From: Phycisphaerales bacterium
Lineage (GTDB): Bacteria; Planctomycetota; Phycisphaerae; Sedimentisphaerales; Anaerohalosphaeraceae
Length of the DNA stretch: 61,347 nucleotides
Reading direction: 5' to 3'
Assembly (NCBI GenBank): GCA_011053245.1
Contig: DRGS01000077.1
Location: forward strand, 1 to 61,347
The position numbers and the translations under genes are program-made. Positions 44,635-54,545 of the stretch are shown here, piece by piece; position 1 is the first letter of the stretch; every line of letters begins with the position of its first letter. Under the pieces are notes generated by a model, which saw only the letters and a program-made list of their open reading frames with translations, had not been told where the DNA came from and ran no database searches.

Positions 44635-47600
44635 ATGAATAATACCATTGGACTAATATTCAGTAAAGATCGTGCGATGCAGCTCCAAGCCGACATCGAA
44701 TCGTTCTACCTGCATTGTAACGACGCCGATTCCGTGGACATGGCTGTTTTGTATAAAGCCTCGGACCAGCGGCATCGAAGCCAATATGACATACTAAAAA
44801 GAAAATTTACCTCGATAAACTTTATTGAAGAAAACAATTTCAGATCACAGACCCTCTCGCAGCTTAACGGCTACGAATATGTACTGTTCCTTGTAGATGA
44901 CAATATGTTCATAAAACCATTTACCGTCAGCCAGGCAATTAACTGCTTGCAGCAACATGGTGACGCGATCGGTTTTTCTCTGCGACTCGGCAAGAACGCC
45001 ACTTACTGTTATGCCTTGAATGTACCGCAAAACCTTCCGGTATTTCAATCGCTTGGCGAAAAGGCAATGAAATACAACTGGACCGGCCAACAAAGCGACT
45101 TCAACTATCCGCTCGAAGTATCCAGCTCGATATACAAGATCGCGGATATCATGCCCTTACTTACACAGCTCAATTTCAATAATCCCAATACATTAGAAGG
45201 GGCCATGGCCCGAAACGCAAAGCTATATCGCCAGCTAAGACCAAGCCTGCTATGTTATGAATACTCTGTCGCCTTTTGCAACCCTGTGAACATCGTTCAA
45301 CAAACGGCAAAGAACAGGTATGGAACGGTTAATAACTATACCGCGGAACAATTAGCTGATCTGTTCGCCCAGGGAATGTCCATTGATGTCGCTAAGTATA
45401 AAGATTTTACTCCAAATTCAATCCATCAGGAAGTTCAATTGCATTTCAAGAAAGACGCCCTATCCGAACAACAAAGCGGGACATTTGCTAACACTGTTAA
45501 AGATGATATGCTTAGTGCCAATACAGCGCCCCTGCCGCAGTTTTCCATAATAATGGCAAATTACAACAACGCAAAGTACATCTCCGAAGCTATCGAATCC
45601 GTACTCAAACAAACATTTACCAACTGGCAGCTTATCATTGTTGAGGACGGTTCAAGCGACGATTCACTTGCGGTAATAAACAGATACTCAGGCGACTGGC
45701 GTATTCGACTCATACGGCATGAAAAAAACAGCGGTTATACCGTCGCCCTGAAAACAGGTATCGCCAACCTCCAAACGGAACTTTTCGGCATTCTCGACAG
45801 CGACGACTGCCTGACGCCAGATGCGATTGAGACGATGTACGCCCATCATATTGACAAACCTGATTGCGGCATGATCTATTCGCAGTTCCATAGATGTCAC
45901 GAGGATATGTCCGTAAGAAATAAAGGATTCTGCAAGTCAATACCCGACAGCATGACCAATGTTGAGATGGATGCTGTAAGCCACTTCAAAACTTTCAAAC
46001 TCAGCCACTACCTTAGAACTCCTGGCTACGATGAAGATATCATGTACGCCGAAGACAAAGACATCAGTTATCGCATGGAAGAAGTCAGCAAACTTTTCTT
46101 TGTAGACAAATCTCTCTATTGCTACCGGGAACTCCCAGATTCCATAGGTCATGCAGGCAGGACCGCTGCAATTGGAGAAATGGCTATGGGCAAAGCCAAA
46201 ATTAATGCCTTCATAAGAAGAAAAATATTATCGACCAAACCCATACTTGAAGATCCGCGGATAGACGCCAAACCGCTTCTTGACCAACTCAAAGCCAATC
46301 ATCCAGGGGACCTCGCCCTTTTTCTCGATGTCCTCGAACTTGCCTGGCACCGCCAACTGCTTGACAATCTTGAGTTACCCGCACAGTCCCGGTTCTGGTC
46401 GGTCGAAACCATTGTCTTTTGGATGGCCTGCGACGTCAATCTCAGAGATATTATTGATTTGATCGGCAACAATATTCTAAACCTTTACTCTGAAATAAAG
46501 CAAATTCAAAAATCGCACAAACAACTTCTTAAGGCCGGTCAAAAACAATCCGGTACCGCTGCGACAAACATTCAAACCAGCGCCAATTCTGAAAATATCC
46601 ACACGGCCGTCAACTACTCCCAGAAGACCCAACAGGAAGTTCAATTGCATTGCAATGAAGACGCCCTTATGCTACCGTTATACAACAAAAAACACGCACC
46701 CGTAAGCAAACCTACAGTTACGGTTGTCAGCGTCAATCACAATACGCTTGACTTCATAAAGCTATGTGTATCGAAAGTATTCGAGCACACTGAAATACCG
46801 CTGAAAATGATAGTAGTCGATAACAACTCTACGGACGGTTCGCTGGAATATCTCCAGTCCGACCCTCGCGTAAGGCTGCTTTTCATAGAAAAGAACATGG
46901 GGCACGGCCCGGCTCTTGACCTTGCTATGAAATATGTAGACACCGAATACGTCGTTGTGTTAGATTCCGATGCCCACCCGATAAAAAACGGTTGGCTACG
47001 CGCACTTATCGATCCCATCAACGATGAGGTACTCGCATCGGGCGTACATTATAGCCGACAATACGTCCATCCTTGTTGTATGGCGTTGAAAGTAGACACT
47101 TTCATAAAGAATAATATGACCTATCGCAGCAACTGGCCGCCGAACGAAGAAGTTGAGAGGCTGGGCAAAACCCACTGGGATGTCGGCGAAAATATCTCGA
47201 TGAAAATATTGCAAATGGGCAAAAAACTGCACTACATCCCTTCATCCAATACGCCTACTCAAAGCATAATTGGCTCTGAGTATGGCGGCATCGTATATCA
47301 CCACTTTTATGGAACGCGTATAAAAACAGAGGGGCTCGACACCGTATTCGGGGGACTTACTGGTAGCGAGATCGAGCAGAGTAAAATTTCTCACTTCCGT
47401 TCCATTAATTACCTGCCACCCGTAAGCAAACCTACAGTTACGGTTGTCAGCGTCAATCACAATACGCTTGACTTCATAAAACTATGTGTATCGAAAGTAT
47501 TCGAGCACACTGAAATACCGCTGAAAATGATAGTAGTCGATAACAACTCTACGGATGGTTCGCTGGAATATCTCCGGTCCGACCCTCGCATAAAGGTGTT

Positions 47601-50600
47601 TGGTCTGGAACAGAACATCGGCCACGGCCAAGCCCTTGACCTTATCATGAAATATGTGGACACTGAATACGTCGTTGTGATAGATTCCGATGCCCACCCG
47701 ATAAAAAACGGCTGGCTGAAAATACTTCTCGAACCTCTAAGTGATGAAGTGCTGCTATCGGGAATATATCACCATCGCCAGTATGTACACCCTGCTTGTA
47801 TGGCTTTGAAAGTGAAAACATTCACAGACAATGATATGACTTTTCAACCAAACTGGCCGCCGAACAAACAGTATGAAAAGTTGGGCAAAACCCACTGGGA
47901 TGTCGGTGAATACATCTCAATGAAAATCCTAAAGACAGGCAAAAAATTGCACTACTTACAATTATCTAATAAACCTGCCATGGGATTCGTCGGCTCTGAG
48001 TACGGCGGCATTGTGTATCACCATTTTTTCGGAACACGTATAAAGATGAAACACTCTAAAGGTGCATTCGGGGGCAGGAAAATAACCGATATTGATCGAT
48101 TGAAAAACGCTCATTTTCTTTCTGTCAATTATCCGCAGCCTAAACAGAAAGAAACTGTCTGCCAAAAAATGGAGGTCGCAATTCAGTTTTTCCGTAAGGC
48201 TCAGCAGGCATTTGCAGACAGCGAATTCCAGACCGCCACAGACTATATCGGCCAATACAAAGCAAAGATGGATTATTCACTGCTGCCGGTAACCGTAAAA
48301 CCAACTGCCGAAAGCGACATCCCTGAGATTTCGGTCGTTATCGTAACATACAATCGCAGCAAAGAAGTGCGAGAACTCATCGGCTGCCTTGCAAAGCAGG
48401 ATACCTCCGGGTTTGAGGTAATAGTAGTTGATAACAGCGACGGCAAAGACGAAGACGTTTCGGCAATGGTGGATAAATATATCGATTGCCCGATAAACTT
48501 CAACCTCTCCGAAGGAAGAAACATAGGTTCACATTTCGCAAAGGGACGCATACTTGTTTTCCTCGACGACGACGCCCTGATAAACAGCGATTACATTGCA
48601 TCGATAAAACAGGCTTTCAGCGAATACGACATCTTCGGCCTGAGGGGCAGAGCATATCCCAAAACAAACGCAGATGCCAATGACCATGTATCTATCTACA
48701 ACATGGGCGACGCACCCTTACCGACATTCTGTAACCAGGAGGGCAATTCTGCGTTCTTGCGTGACGTCTATATGGAAATGAACGGAATGGATCCGCTGCT
48801 GTTTGGCCATGAAGGTTCCGAACTGACATACAGAATAATCAAAAAGTATGGAACAGCCAATAAGATCATTTACTGGCCACAAACGATTATATATCACGAT
48901 TACGGCATCGGCGAAAAACTCGCATGGAAAAGAAAGATTCACGAAGAGAGTAGAAACTACATCGCCGCCAAACACGCACAGAACATCTTTGAACTGCGAC
49001 GACCCGTAAATGCCGAACCCATGCCGCCGCGAAAGACGCCGACAAATTACTCAATTCAATCATCTGCCGCTTGCGATGAACCAAAAGTATCGATAGTAAT
49101 AGCCTGCTACAATTGCGCAGAGTACCTGCCTGAATGTATGGAAAGCATAAACAAACAGGTCTTTACCGAATGGGAGCTTTTCCTCATTGATGATGCCAGC
49201 ACCGACAATACACCCGAACTCATAAGAAAATACGCCGCTCGCGATAAGCGCATAAGGCCATATTATTTCTCCGACAACGCGGGACCGTACATAAGAAGAA
49301 ATTTCGCGATAGAGCACGCTTCCTCCGACTTTATTGTTATTCAGGACGCCGACGACATCATGGATCCTGTGAAACTCAGACGATTCTACAGTGAGATAAC
49401 CGCCGATCCCGGACTCGGCGTAGTCGGCTCGTATTTCATAAAATTCCTCGATGAGTTCAGGGGAACAGATTATGCCGACATGCATATAAGACCCACCACT
49501 CATAAAGAGATAATGGAGGATTTTCAAGAAAGCTGGTATGTCTGCTGGCATGCTTCGGCTATCATACGCAAAGAACTTTTCACTACTCTCGGCCTCTATG
49601 ACACTCAGCCCTATGGTTCCGACACGATCTGGTTAGCCAAAGCCGCCATATATGCACTCGAAACGGATAATATCAGAATAAGGAATATACCCGAAGTCCT
49701 TACATATAAACGGGAATGCTCATCTTCCCAGACCGGGACAATACCTATAAATGACCCGAGGGGAAGACGAAAAAAACTTAATGAATATATGATAAACAAG
49801 TTAGAGGAGATACAAAGGAAATATCGTGAAAATCCGGCGCTGGACGTTGCGAAAATGATTCGAAATTGTACTTTTGCGGACTTTATCCCGCGATTCGGAC
49901 ATCTCTTTGAGCAATGGGAAACCCAGCCGCTTACCGACCAGATGATTCGGGAATTGGCAAACAATGCCTGTGTATCGTTTTTTGCCGAAAGATTTATCTC
50001 ATGCCTGATAATACTGAACACGTTCGAACGTATTGCACCTGACATATTCAACACAGTAAAAATGTTTAACCTTATCAGGGGACTGTCATATTTCGCTCTC
50101 GATATGGATGACAAAAGTTATGTCTATATGTCAAGAGAGTACAAAGATCATAACAGTGAAGCTGCCTTTGAGTTTGTCGAAGACTACCTCAATGGCAAAA
50201 ACGAAACTCTCTCCGCCGCCGATCGCAAGAGCATAGTTAAAAATGTCTGGCATGCCACGGAACTGAGAAATGTTTCGGACCAAACTTCAATCACATCACT
50301 TAAAAAGGGAGCCGAACTGTTAAATGCTTCAAAACCGCAGGAGGCGCTTGTCTGTTTCGATCGGGCACTTAATGCCGGCTGCAATATTAGCTACCTCCAT
50401 CAGTCAAGATTACTTGCCCTTATACCGTTGGAACGTTTCGATGAGGCGGAGTTGGCATATGACTCACTAAAAACTGTGGGCCAAAACTATATACCCGCCA
50501 GACACAGCCAGGACACCCTTAGCCTGGATCGATCCGTCAATGCCGAACCTATACCGCCGCGAAAGGCACCGCTAAATTATTCGACTCCAGCGACTAACGC

Positions 50601-52077
50601 TTACAATGCACCGAAAGTATCCATAGTAATAGCCTGCTACAATTGCGCAAAGTATCTGCCGGAATGTGTGGAAAGCATAAACAAACAGACTCTTACCGAT
50701 TGGGAACTCTTCCTCGTCGATGATGCCAGCACCGACAATACACCCGACCTCATAAGAAAATACGCCGCTGGCGACAAGCGAATAAAACCGTATTATTTCT
50801 CCGACAATACAGGACCGTACATAAGAAGAAATTTCGCGATCGAGAAGGCATCCTCAGATTTCATTGTTATTCAGGACGCTGACGACATCATGCACCCTGC
50901 GAAACTGAGACGATTCTACGATGAGATAACCGCCGATCCCCGCCTCGGCGTAGTCGGCTCGTTCTTCTCGAGATTCCTCGATGAGTTCAAGGGTCTTGAC
51001 TATGCCGACACAAACGAAAGGCTTACTACGCACGAAGAGATAATGAATTTCTTCAAGCAAACATGGCACATCTGCTGGCACGCTTCGGCGATAATACGCA
51101 AGGACCTTTTCACCACTATCGGCCTCTACGACACTCAACCCTATGGTTCTGACACAGCCTGGTTGGCCAAAGCTGGCTTATACGCACTTGAAACAGGGGC
51201 CATTAGAATTAAGAACATACCCGAAGTCCTTACACACAAACGGGAATGCTTATCTTCCCAGACCGGGAAAATACCTCTACACGACCCGCGGGGAAGACGA
51301 AGAAAGCTCGAAGTGTACATAATAAACAAGTTAGAGGCGATACAGAAGCAATACCGCCAGAACCCGTCGCTCGACATCGCGGAAATGATTCGCAATTGCA
51401 CTTTTTCAGACTTTATCCCGCGATTCGGACATCTCTTTGAGCAATGGGAAACCCAGCCGCTTAACGATGACATGATCAAGGAAATGCTGGATAAGGCCTT
51501 CCCCCGATTCACGATTGAACAGTTTGTCGCGTCTCTGGCAGTATTGAACACGCTCGAACAGATTGAACCAGATATATTCAAAACAATAAAAACGCTCGAT
51601 ATTATCAGGGGACTGTCGTATTTCGCTCTCGATATGGAAGACAAAAGTTATATCTACATGTCAAGAGAGTACAAAAATCATAACAGCGAAACCGCCTTTG
51701 AATTTATCGAAAACTATCTCAATGGCAATAATGAAACTCTTTCGCCTGACGAGCGAAAAAGGATAGTCAAAAATACATGGTATTCCGTGGAAATGAGAAA
51801 TGTCCCGAACCAAAGTTCTGTCGCATTACTCAAAAAAGGAGCCGAACGGTTAAATGCTTCACGACCACAGGAGGCTTTGGAATATTTCGACCGGGCATTT
51901 AACGCCGGCTGCAACATTAGTTGCCTCCATCAGGCAAGGGCCGCAGCGCTTATGCAGTTGGGACGTAACGATGAGGCAAGTCTGGCAAATCAAATGCGAA
52001 TAACCGCCGGACTGTCACAGAACAAAACAAAGCTAACCAAAATATCAAAGGAAAATAACCTGCAAGTTACATTATAA
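44635..52077 (+). CDS. Giant multi-module glycosyltransferase (seven GT-A-like modules)
   Basis: The 2480-residue protein holds seven GT-A modules. A (1-235) has a DDN acidic motif, B (301-505) has MANYNNAKYISEAIESVLKQ and LDSDDCLTPDA, C (692-925) and D (932-1165) have VDNNSTDGSLEYL and LDSDAHPIKNGWL or IDSDAHPIKNGWL, E (1231-1450) has VTYNRS and FLDDDAL, and F (1482-) and G (1992-) have IACYNCAEYLPEC and QDADDIM. Helical and TPR-like regions link and end them. No transmembrane segment is seen. It could build a linear glycan of several sugars on one chain. Weak ribosome site (GGATACGATAAGAA). Confidence 0.9.
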   Translation: MNNTIGLIFSKDRAMQLQADIESFYLHCNDADSVDMAVLYKASDQRHRSQYDILKRKFTSINFIEENNFRSQTLSQLNGYEYVLFLVDDNMFIKPFTVSQAINCLQQHGDAIGFSLRLGKNATYCYALNVPQNLPVFQSLGEKAMKYNWTGQQSDFNYPLEVSSSIYKIADIMPLLTQLNFNNPNTLEGAMARNAKLYRQLRPSLLCYEYSVAFCNPVNIVQQTAKNRYGTVNNYTAEQLADLFAQGMSIDVAKYKDFTPNSIHQEVQLHFKKDALSEQQSGTFANTVKDDMLSANTAPLPQFSIIMANYNNAKYISEAIESVLKQTFTNWQLIIVEDGSSDDSLAVINRYSGDWRIRLIRHEKNSGYTVALKTGIANLQTELFGILDSDDCLTPDAIETMYAHHIDKPDCGMIYSQFHRCHEDMSVRNKGFCKSIPDSMTNVEMDAVSHFKTFKLSHYLRTPGYDEDIMYAEDKDISYRMEEVSKLFFVDKSLYCYRELPDSIGHAGRTAAIGEMAMGKAKINAFIRRKILSTKPILEDPRIDAKPLLDQLKANHPGDLALFLDVLELAWHRQLLDNLELPAQSRFWSVETIVFWMACDVNLRDIIDLIGNNILNLYSEIKQIQKSHKQLLKAGQKQSGTAATNIQTSANSENIHTAVNYSQKTQQEVQLHCNEDALMLPLYNKKHAPVSKPTVTVVSVNHNTLDFIKLCVSKVFEHTEIPLKMIVVDNNSTDGSLEYLQSDPRVRLLFIEKNMGHGPALDLAMKYVDTEYVVVLDSDAHPIKNGWLRALIDPINDEVLASGVHYSRQYVHPCCMALKVDTFIKNNMTYRSNWPPNEEVERLGKTHWDVGENISMKILQMGKKLHYIPSSNTPTQSIIGSEYGGIVYHHFYGTRIKTEGLDTVFGGLTGSEIEQSKISHFRSINYLPPVSKPTVTVVSVNHNTLDFIKLCVSKVFEHTEIPLKMIVVDNNSTDGSLEYLRSDPRIKVFGLEQNIGHGQALDLIMKYVDTEYVVVIDSDAHPIKNGWLKILLEPLSDEVLLSGIYHHRQYVHPACMALKVKTFTDNDMTFQPNWPPNKQYEKLGKTHWDVGEYISMKILKTGKKLHYLQLSNKPAMGFVGSEYGGIVYHHFFGTRIKMKHSKGAFGGRKITDIDRLKNAHFLSVNYPQPKQKETVCQKMEVAIQFFRKAQQAFADSEFQTATDYIGQYKAKMDYSLLPVTVKPTAESDIPEISVVIVTYNRSKEVRELIGCLAKQDTSGFEVIVVDNSDGKDEDVSAMVDKYIDCPINFNLSEGRNIGSHFAKGRILVFLDDDALINSDYIASIKQAFSEYDIFGLRGRAYPKTNADANDHVSIYNMGDAPLPTFCNQEGNSAFLRDVYMEMNGMDPLLFGHEGSELTYRIIKKYGTANKIIYWPQTIIYHDYGIGEKLAWKRKIHEESRNYIAAKHAQNIFELRRPVNAEPMPPRKTPTNYSIQSSAACDEPKVSIVIACYNCAEYLPECMESINKQVFTEWELFLIDDASTDNTPELIRKYAARDKRIRPYYFSDNAGPYIRRNFAIEHASSDFIVIQDADDIMDPVKLRRFYSEITADPGLGVVGSYFIKFLDEFRGTDYADMHIRPTTHKEIMEDFQESWYVCWHASAIIRKELFTTLGLYDTQPYGSDTIWLAKAAIYALETDNIRIRNIPEVLTYKRECSSSQTGTIPINDPRGRRKKLNEYMINKLEEIQRKYRENPALDVAKMIRNCTFADFIPRFGHLFEQWETQPLTDQMIRELANNACVSFFAERFISCLIILNTFERIAPDIFNTVKMFNLIRGLSYFALDMDDKSYVYMSREYKDHNSEAAFEFVEDYLNGKNETLSAADRKSIVKNVWHATELRNVSDQTSITSLKKGAELLNASKPQEALVCFDRALNAGCNISYLHQSRLLALIPLERFDEAELAYDSLKTVGQNYIPARHSQDTLSLDRSVNAEPIPPRKAPLNYSTPATNAYNAPKVSIVIACYNCAKYLPECVESINKQTLTDWELFLVDDASTDNTPDLIRKYAAGDKRIKPYYFSDNTGPYIRRNFAIEKASSDFIVIQDADDIMHPAKLRRFYDEITADPRLGVVGSFFSRFLDEFKGLDYADTNERLTTHEEIMNFFKQTWHICWHASAIIRKDLFTTIGLYDTQPYGSDTAWLAKAGLYALETGAIRIKNIPEVLTHKRECLSSQTGKIPLHDPRGRRRKLEVYIINKLEAIQKQYRQNPSLDIAEMIRNCTFSDFIPRFGHLFEQWETQPLNDDMIKEMLDKAFPRFTIEQFVASLAVLNTLEQIEPDIFKTIKTLDIIRGLSYFALDMEDKSYIYMSREYKNHNSETAFEFIENYLNGNNETLSPDERKRIVKNTWYSVEMRNVPNQSSVALLKKGAERLNASRPQEALEYFDRAFNAGCNISCLHQARAAALMQLGRNDEASLANQMRITAGLSQNKTKLTKISKENNLQVTL
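46697..46869 (+). repeat. Internal duplication in the giant gene, first copy (modules C and D)
   Basis: These 173 bases match 47417-47589, 720 bases further on, with only three mismatches. The rest of the two 720-base units differs more. This is a tandem module duplication with a near-identical first part, suggesting recent gene conversion or selection on the nucleotide-sugar-binding region. Confidence 0.88.
47417..47589 (+). repeat. Internal duplication in the giant gene, second copy (modules C and D)
   Basis: Partner of 46697-46869; the two copies are 720 bases (240 residues) apart. Confidence 0.88.
49081..50610 (+). repeat. 1530-base module duplication, first copy (modules F and G)
   Basis: The GT2 module, the helical region and the TPR-like part here recur at 50611-52077. 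Examples are the shared YYFSDN and GPYIRRNFAIE segments and the HLFEQWETQP stretch in both copies. Identity is high throughout, by eye around 75-85 percent at DNA level. It is a second tandem duplication inside the same gene. Confidence 0.85.
50611..52077 (+). repeat. 1530-base module duplication, second copy
   Basis: Partner of 49081-50610. The unit length is 510 residues. Confidence 0.85.
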
Positions 52078-52109
52078 CTAACAGAAAACCGAAAATAAGG
52101 AACTGAAAA

Positions 52110-54527
52110 ATGGCTCAATTACAACTACCAGGCCTATCTACGGGTATTGATACCAGCGCGATCGTCCAACAGTTGATGGCGATTAACCGCATGAGGCTTC
52201 AGGCAAGACAGGCCGACATTACAGAAGAACAAGAGGTCAAATCCGCAATAGGCGAACTGGACACAACGCTTTCAGCGTTCAAGTCCGCCTCAAGCTCACT
52301 CGCTAACAGCAGCCAGCTAAAATCGTACAACGCAACTACCAGCGACGATGACGTAATAACCGCAAGCGCAAACTACAACGCAACAGAGGGCAACCATTCC
52401 ATACAGATAAAGCAGCTCGCAACCAGCGACAGGTGGGTACACGAAGGATTCAAACGTACCACCAGCTACGTCGGAGAAGGAAACCTTATCCTCTCATACA
52501 ATAACGAAGAAATGGTAATTACCACCACATCTGACACCACGCTCGATGACCTCGTCGGACTGATAAATAACGCCTCTGGCAATCCCGGTATCACAGCCGG
52601 TATCTTAAAATACGACGCTGGTACTAACCAGGCATACCACCTCGTCTTAAGCGGACAGGAAAGTGGCTCCGATTACCAGATCAAGATCAACGACTTTAAT
52701 ACCGAGGTTCTCACCGCCGATGACGCTCTGCTGGAAGATGGAGAAAATGTCACACTTACAACCAAACTCAAAGATCTTGATGACGTTTTCACAGGAGCAT
52801 TTGATGATGACGATACGATTACGATAGACGGTTACGGTCATGATGGAACAACTCCGATTGCACAGGTATCATTCACGCCGAACGAGTATACGACGGTCGG
52901 CGACCTCATCGATGAGATCAATGACGCCTTTTCCGGAATCGCAACCGCTACGCTCGATAACGGCGAGATAAAACTCACCGCCGACACTGACGGAGACAGC
53001 GACATGGATATTACTCTGGCTTTTGATGATGGAATCGTAACTGGTAACGCCACTCTGACATTACCAACATTTTCCATGACCACAGATGGCGGCAGCGAAT
53101 CTGCCGATATAGCAACCCTCAAAGCGTCCACCACTTTCCTCCAAACACAGGCAGCCCGGGATTCGCTCATCAGAGTCGATGACTACCCACCATCGGTCGC
53201 AGAAACACAATACTTAACCGCCTCTGTTAGCGGGGCAACCGGAACATATGACTTAACATTTGGCGGAAATACAGCAACTATTAATGCTGGCGATAACATT
53301 GCTGCTATCAATGCTGCTCTTTCAGCTGCTAGTATTACCACCGTAACTGCAGAAGCTGGAACAAGCACCAGTTTAGATGTTGCGGGCACAATTGCATTTA
53401 ATTTCGACGCAAGCGAGGGTGATGCGGCCATGATAGCAATTGACACCACTAATCTTACCACCTCGGGAACGCATATATTTACCGAAGATACATCCAACTG
53501 GATTAGCAGAAGTACAAACACCGTCACCGATGTCATCGACGGCGTAACGCTGAACCTCCAGAAGACAACCATCAGCACAGATGGCATAACCTATGACAAT
53601 GTTGATGTAACCATGACAAGAAATACCGAGACCCTCAAGGAAAAGGTCGAGCAACTTCTAACCGCCTATAACAATGTCGTCAAATTCGTTGAGGACAATG
53701 CCGAATACGACCCAGATACCAAGGAATCCGGGCCGCTCTACGGCGATTCGCTCATCCGTATGATTTCAAGTACACTAAAATCACCCTTTTCATCAGTCGC
53801 AAGCGGTTTTACCAGTAATGACACATTCATCCAGCCAAGCGATATCGGCATAGAGTTCGAATCCGATGGTACATTAAAATTGAACGCTAACGATTTCGAC
53901 GAAGCCATCTCAGAAAATTACCTTGACGTACTCGCGATACTCGGTGCCGCCAAAACAGGAGAGTCCACAGGAACCAATGCCGCCGAGATAAAATTCTACG
54001 GAGCCGGAACAGCGACTGCAGGTGGCGCATATCTGATAGAAGTTAAATATGACGGAACCGGTACCACCATCCTATCCGCCCGCGTTACGGAGTCCACCGA
54101 TACAGACTGGTCGGATGCACGCGATATTGACCTTACTGACCCGAACGATGTTATCGTTAATGGAACAACTACAACAATAACCATTGACTATGGTACTAAC
54201 AGCAGTAATTATCCTGAGCATAACTTGCAATTTGACGTCCCAACGACTTCTACCCCAGACCAAATCCTGACCGCTACGATAAATGTCAAACAGGGTTTCG
54301 CGGGCGAACTAAAGGAATCGCTTGCCGACATGCTCAGCTACGATGGACGTATCGCACTAGCAAAGAAAAGTTCAAATAGTAGCATCGACCGCATGGAAGA
54401 ATGGATAGTAAAAGAAGAAATGCGTTTGGAAAAGGTGGAAGAAAGATTGATAGGAAAATTCGCCCGGCTTGAACGGACACTGACGTTGATACAGAGCCAA
54501 ATGGGCATGATATCGAGTATGATATAA
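52110..54527 (+). CDS. fliD: Flagellar filament cap protein FliD (HAP2), long form
   Basis: The 805-residue protein begins LQLPGLSTGIDTSAIVQQLM, the FliD N-terminal motif, and ends with a helical C-terminal region with IDRMEEWIVKEEMRLEKVEE and LTLIQSQMGMISSMI. It is much longer than usual (about 450-650), because of beta-rich, acidic Thr/Asp-rich inserts in about residues 210-470 and 625-715. Hook-type repeats (TTVGDLIDEINDAFSG) lie within. FliD caps the growing filament. An AAGGA ribosome site precedes the ATG. Confidence 0.95.
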   Translation: MAQLQLPGLSTGIDTSAIVQQLMAINRMRLQARQADITEEQEVKSAIGELDTTLSAFKSASSSLANSSQLKSYNATTSDDDVITASANYNATEGNHSIQIKQLATSDRWVHEGFKRTTSYVGEGNLILSYNNEEMVITTTSDTTLDDLVGLINNASGNPGITAGILKYDAGTNQAYHLVLSGQESGSDYQIKINDFNTEVLTADDALLEDGENVTLTTKLKDLDDVFTGAFDDDDTITIDGYGHDGTTPIAQVSFTPNEYTTVGDLIDEINDAFSGIATATLDNGEIKLTADTDGDSDMDITLAFDDGIVTGNATLTLPTFSMTTDGGSESADIATLKASTTFLQTQAARDSLIRVDDYPPSVAETQYLTASVSGATGTYDLTFGGNTATINAGDNIAAINAALSAASITTVTAEAGTSTSLDVAGTIAFNFDASEGDAAMIAIDTTNLTTSGTHIFTEDTSNWISRSTNTVTDVIDGVTLNLQKTTISTDGITYDNVDVTMTRNTETLKEKVEQLLTAYNNVVKFVEDNAEYDPDTKESGPLYGDSLIRMISSTLKSPFSSVASGFTSNDTFIQPSDIGIEFESDGTLKLNANDFDEAISENYLDVLAILGAAKTGESTGTNAAEIKFYGAGTATAGGAYLIEVKYDGTGTTILSARVTESTDTDWSDARDIDLTDPNDVIVNGTTTTITIDYGTNSSNYPEHNLQFDVPTTSTPDQILTATINVKQGFAGELKESLADMLSYDGRIALAKKSSNSSIDRMEEWIVKEEMRLEKVEERLIGKFARLERTLTLIQSQMGMISSMI

Positions 54528-54545
54528 TTACAAGTATACCGTTTT

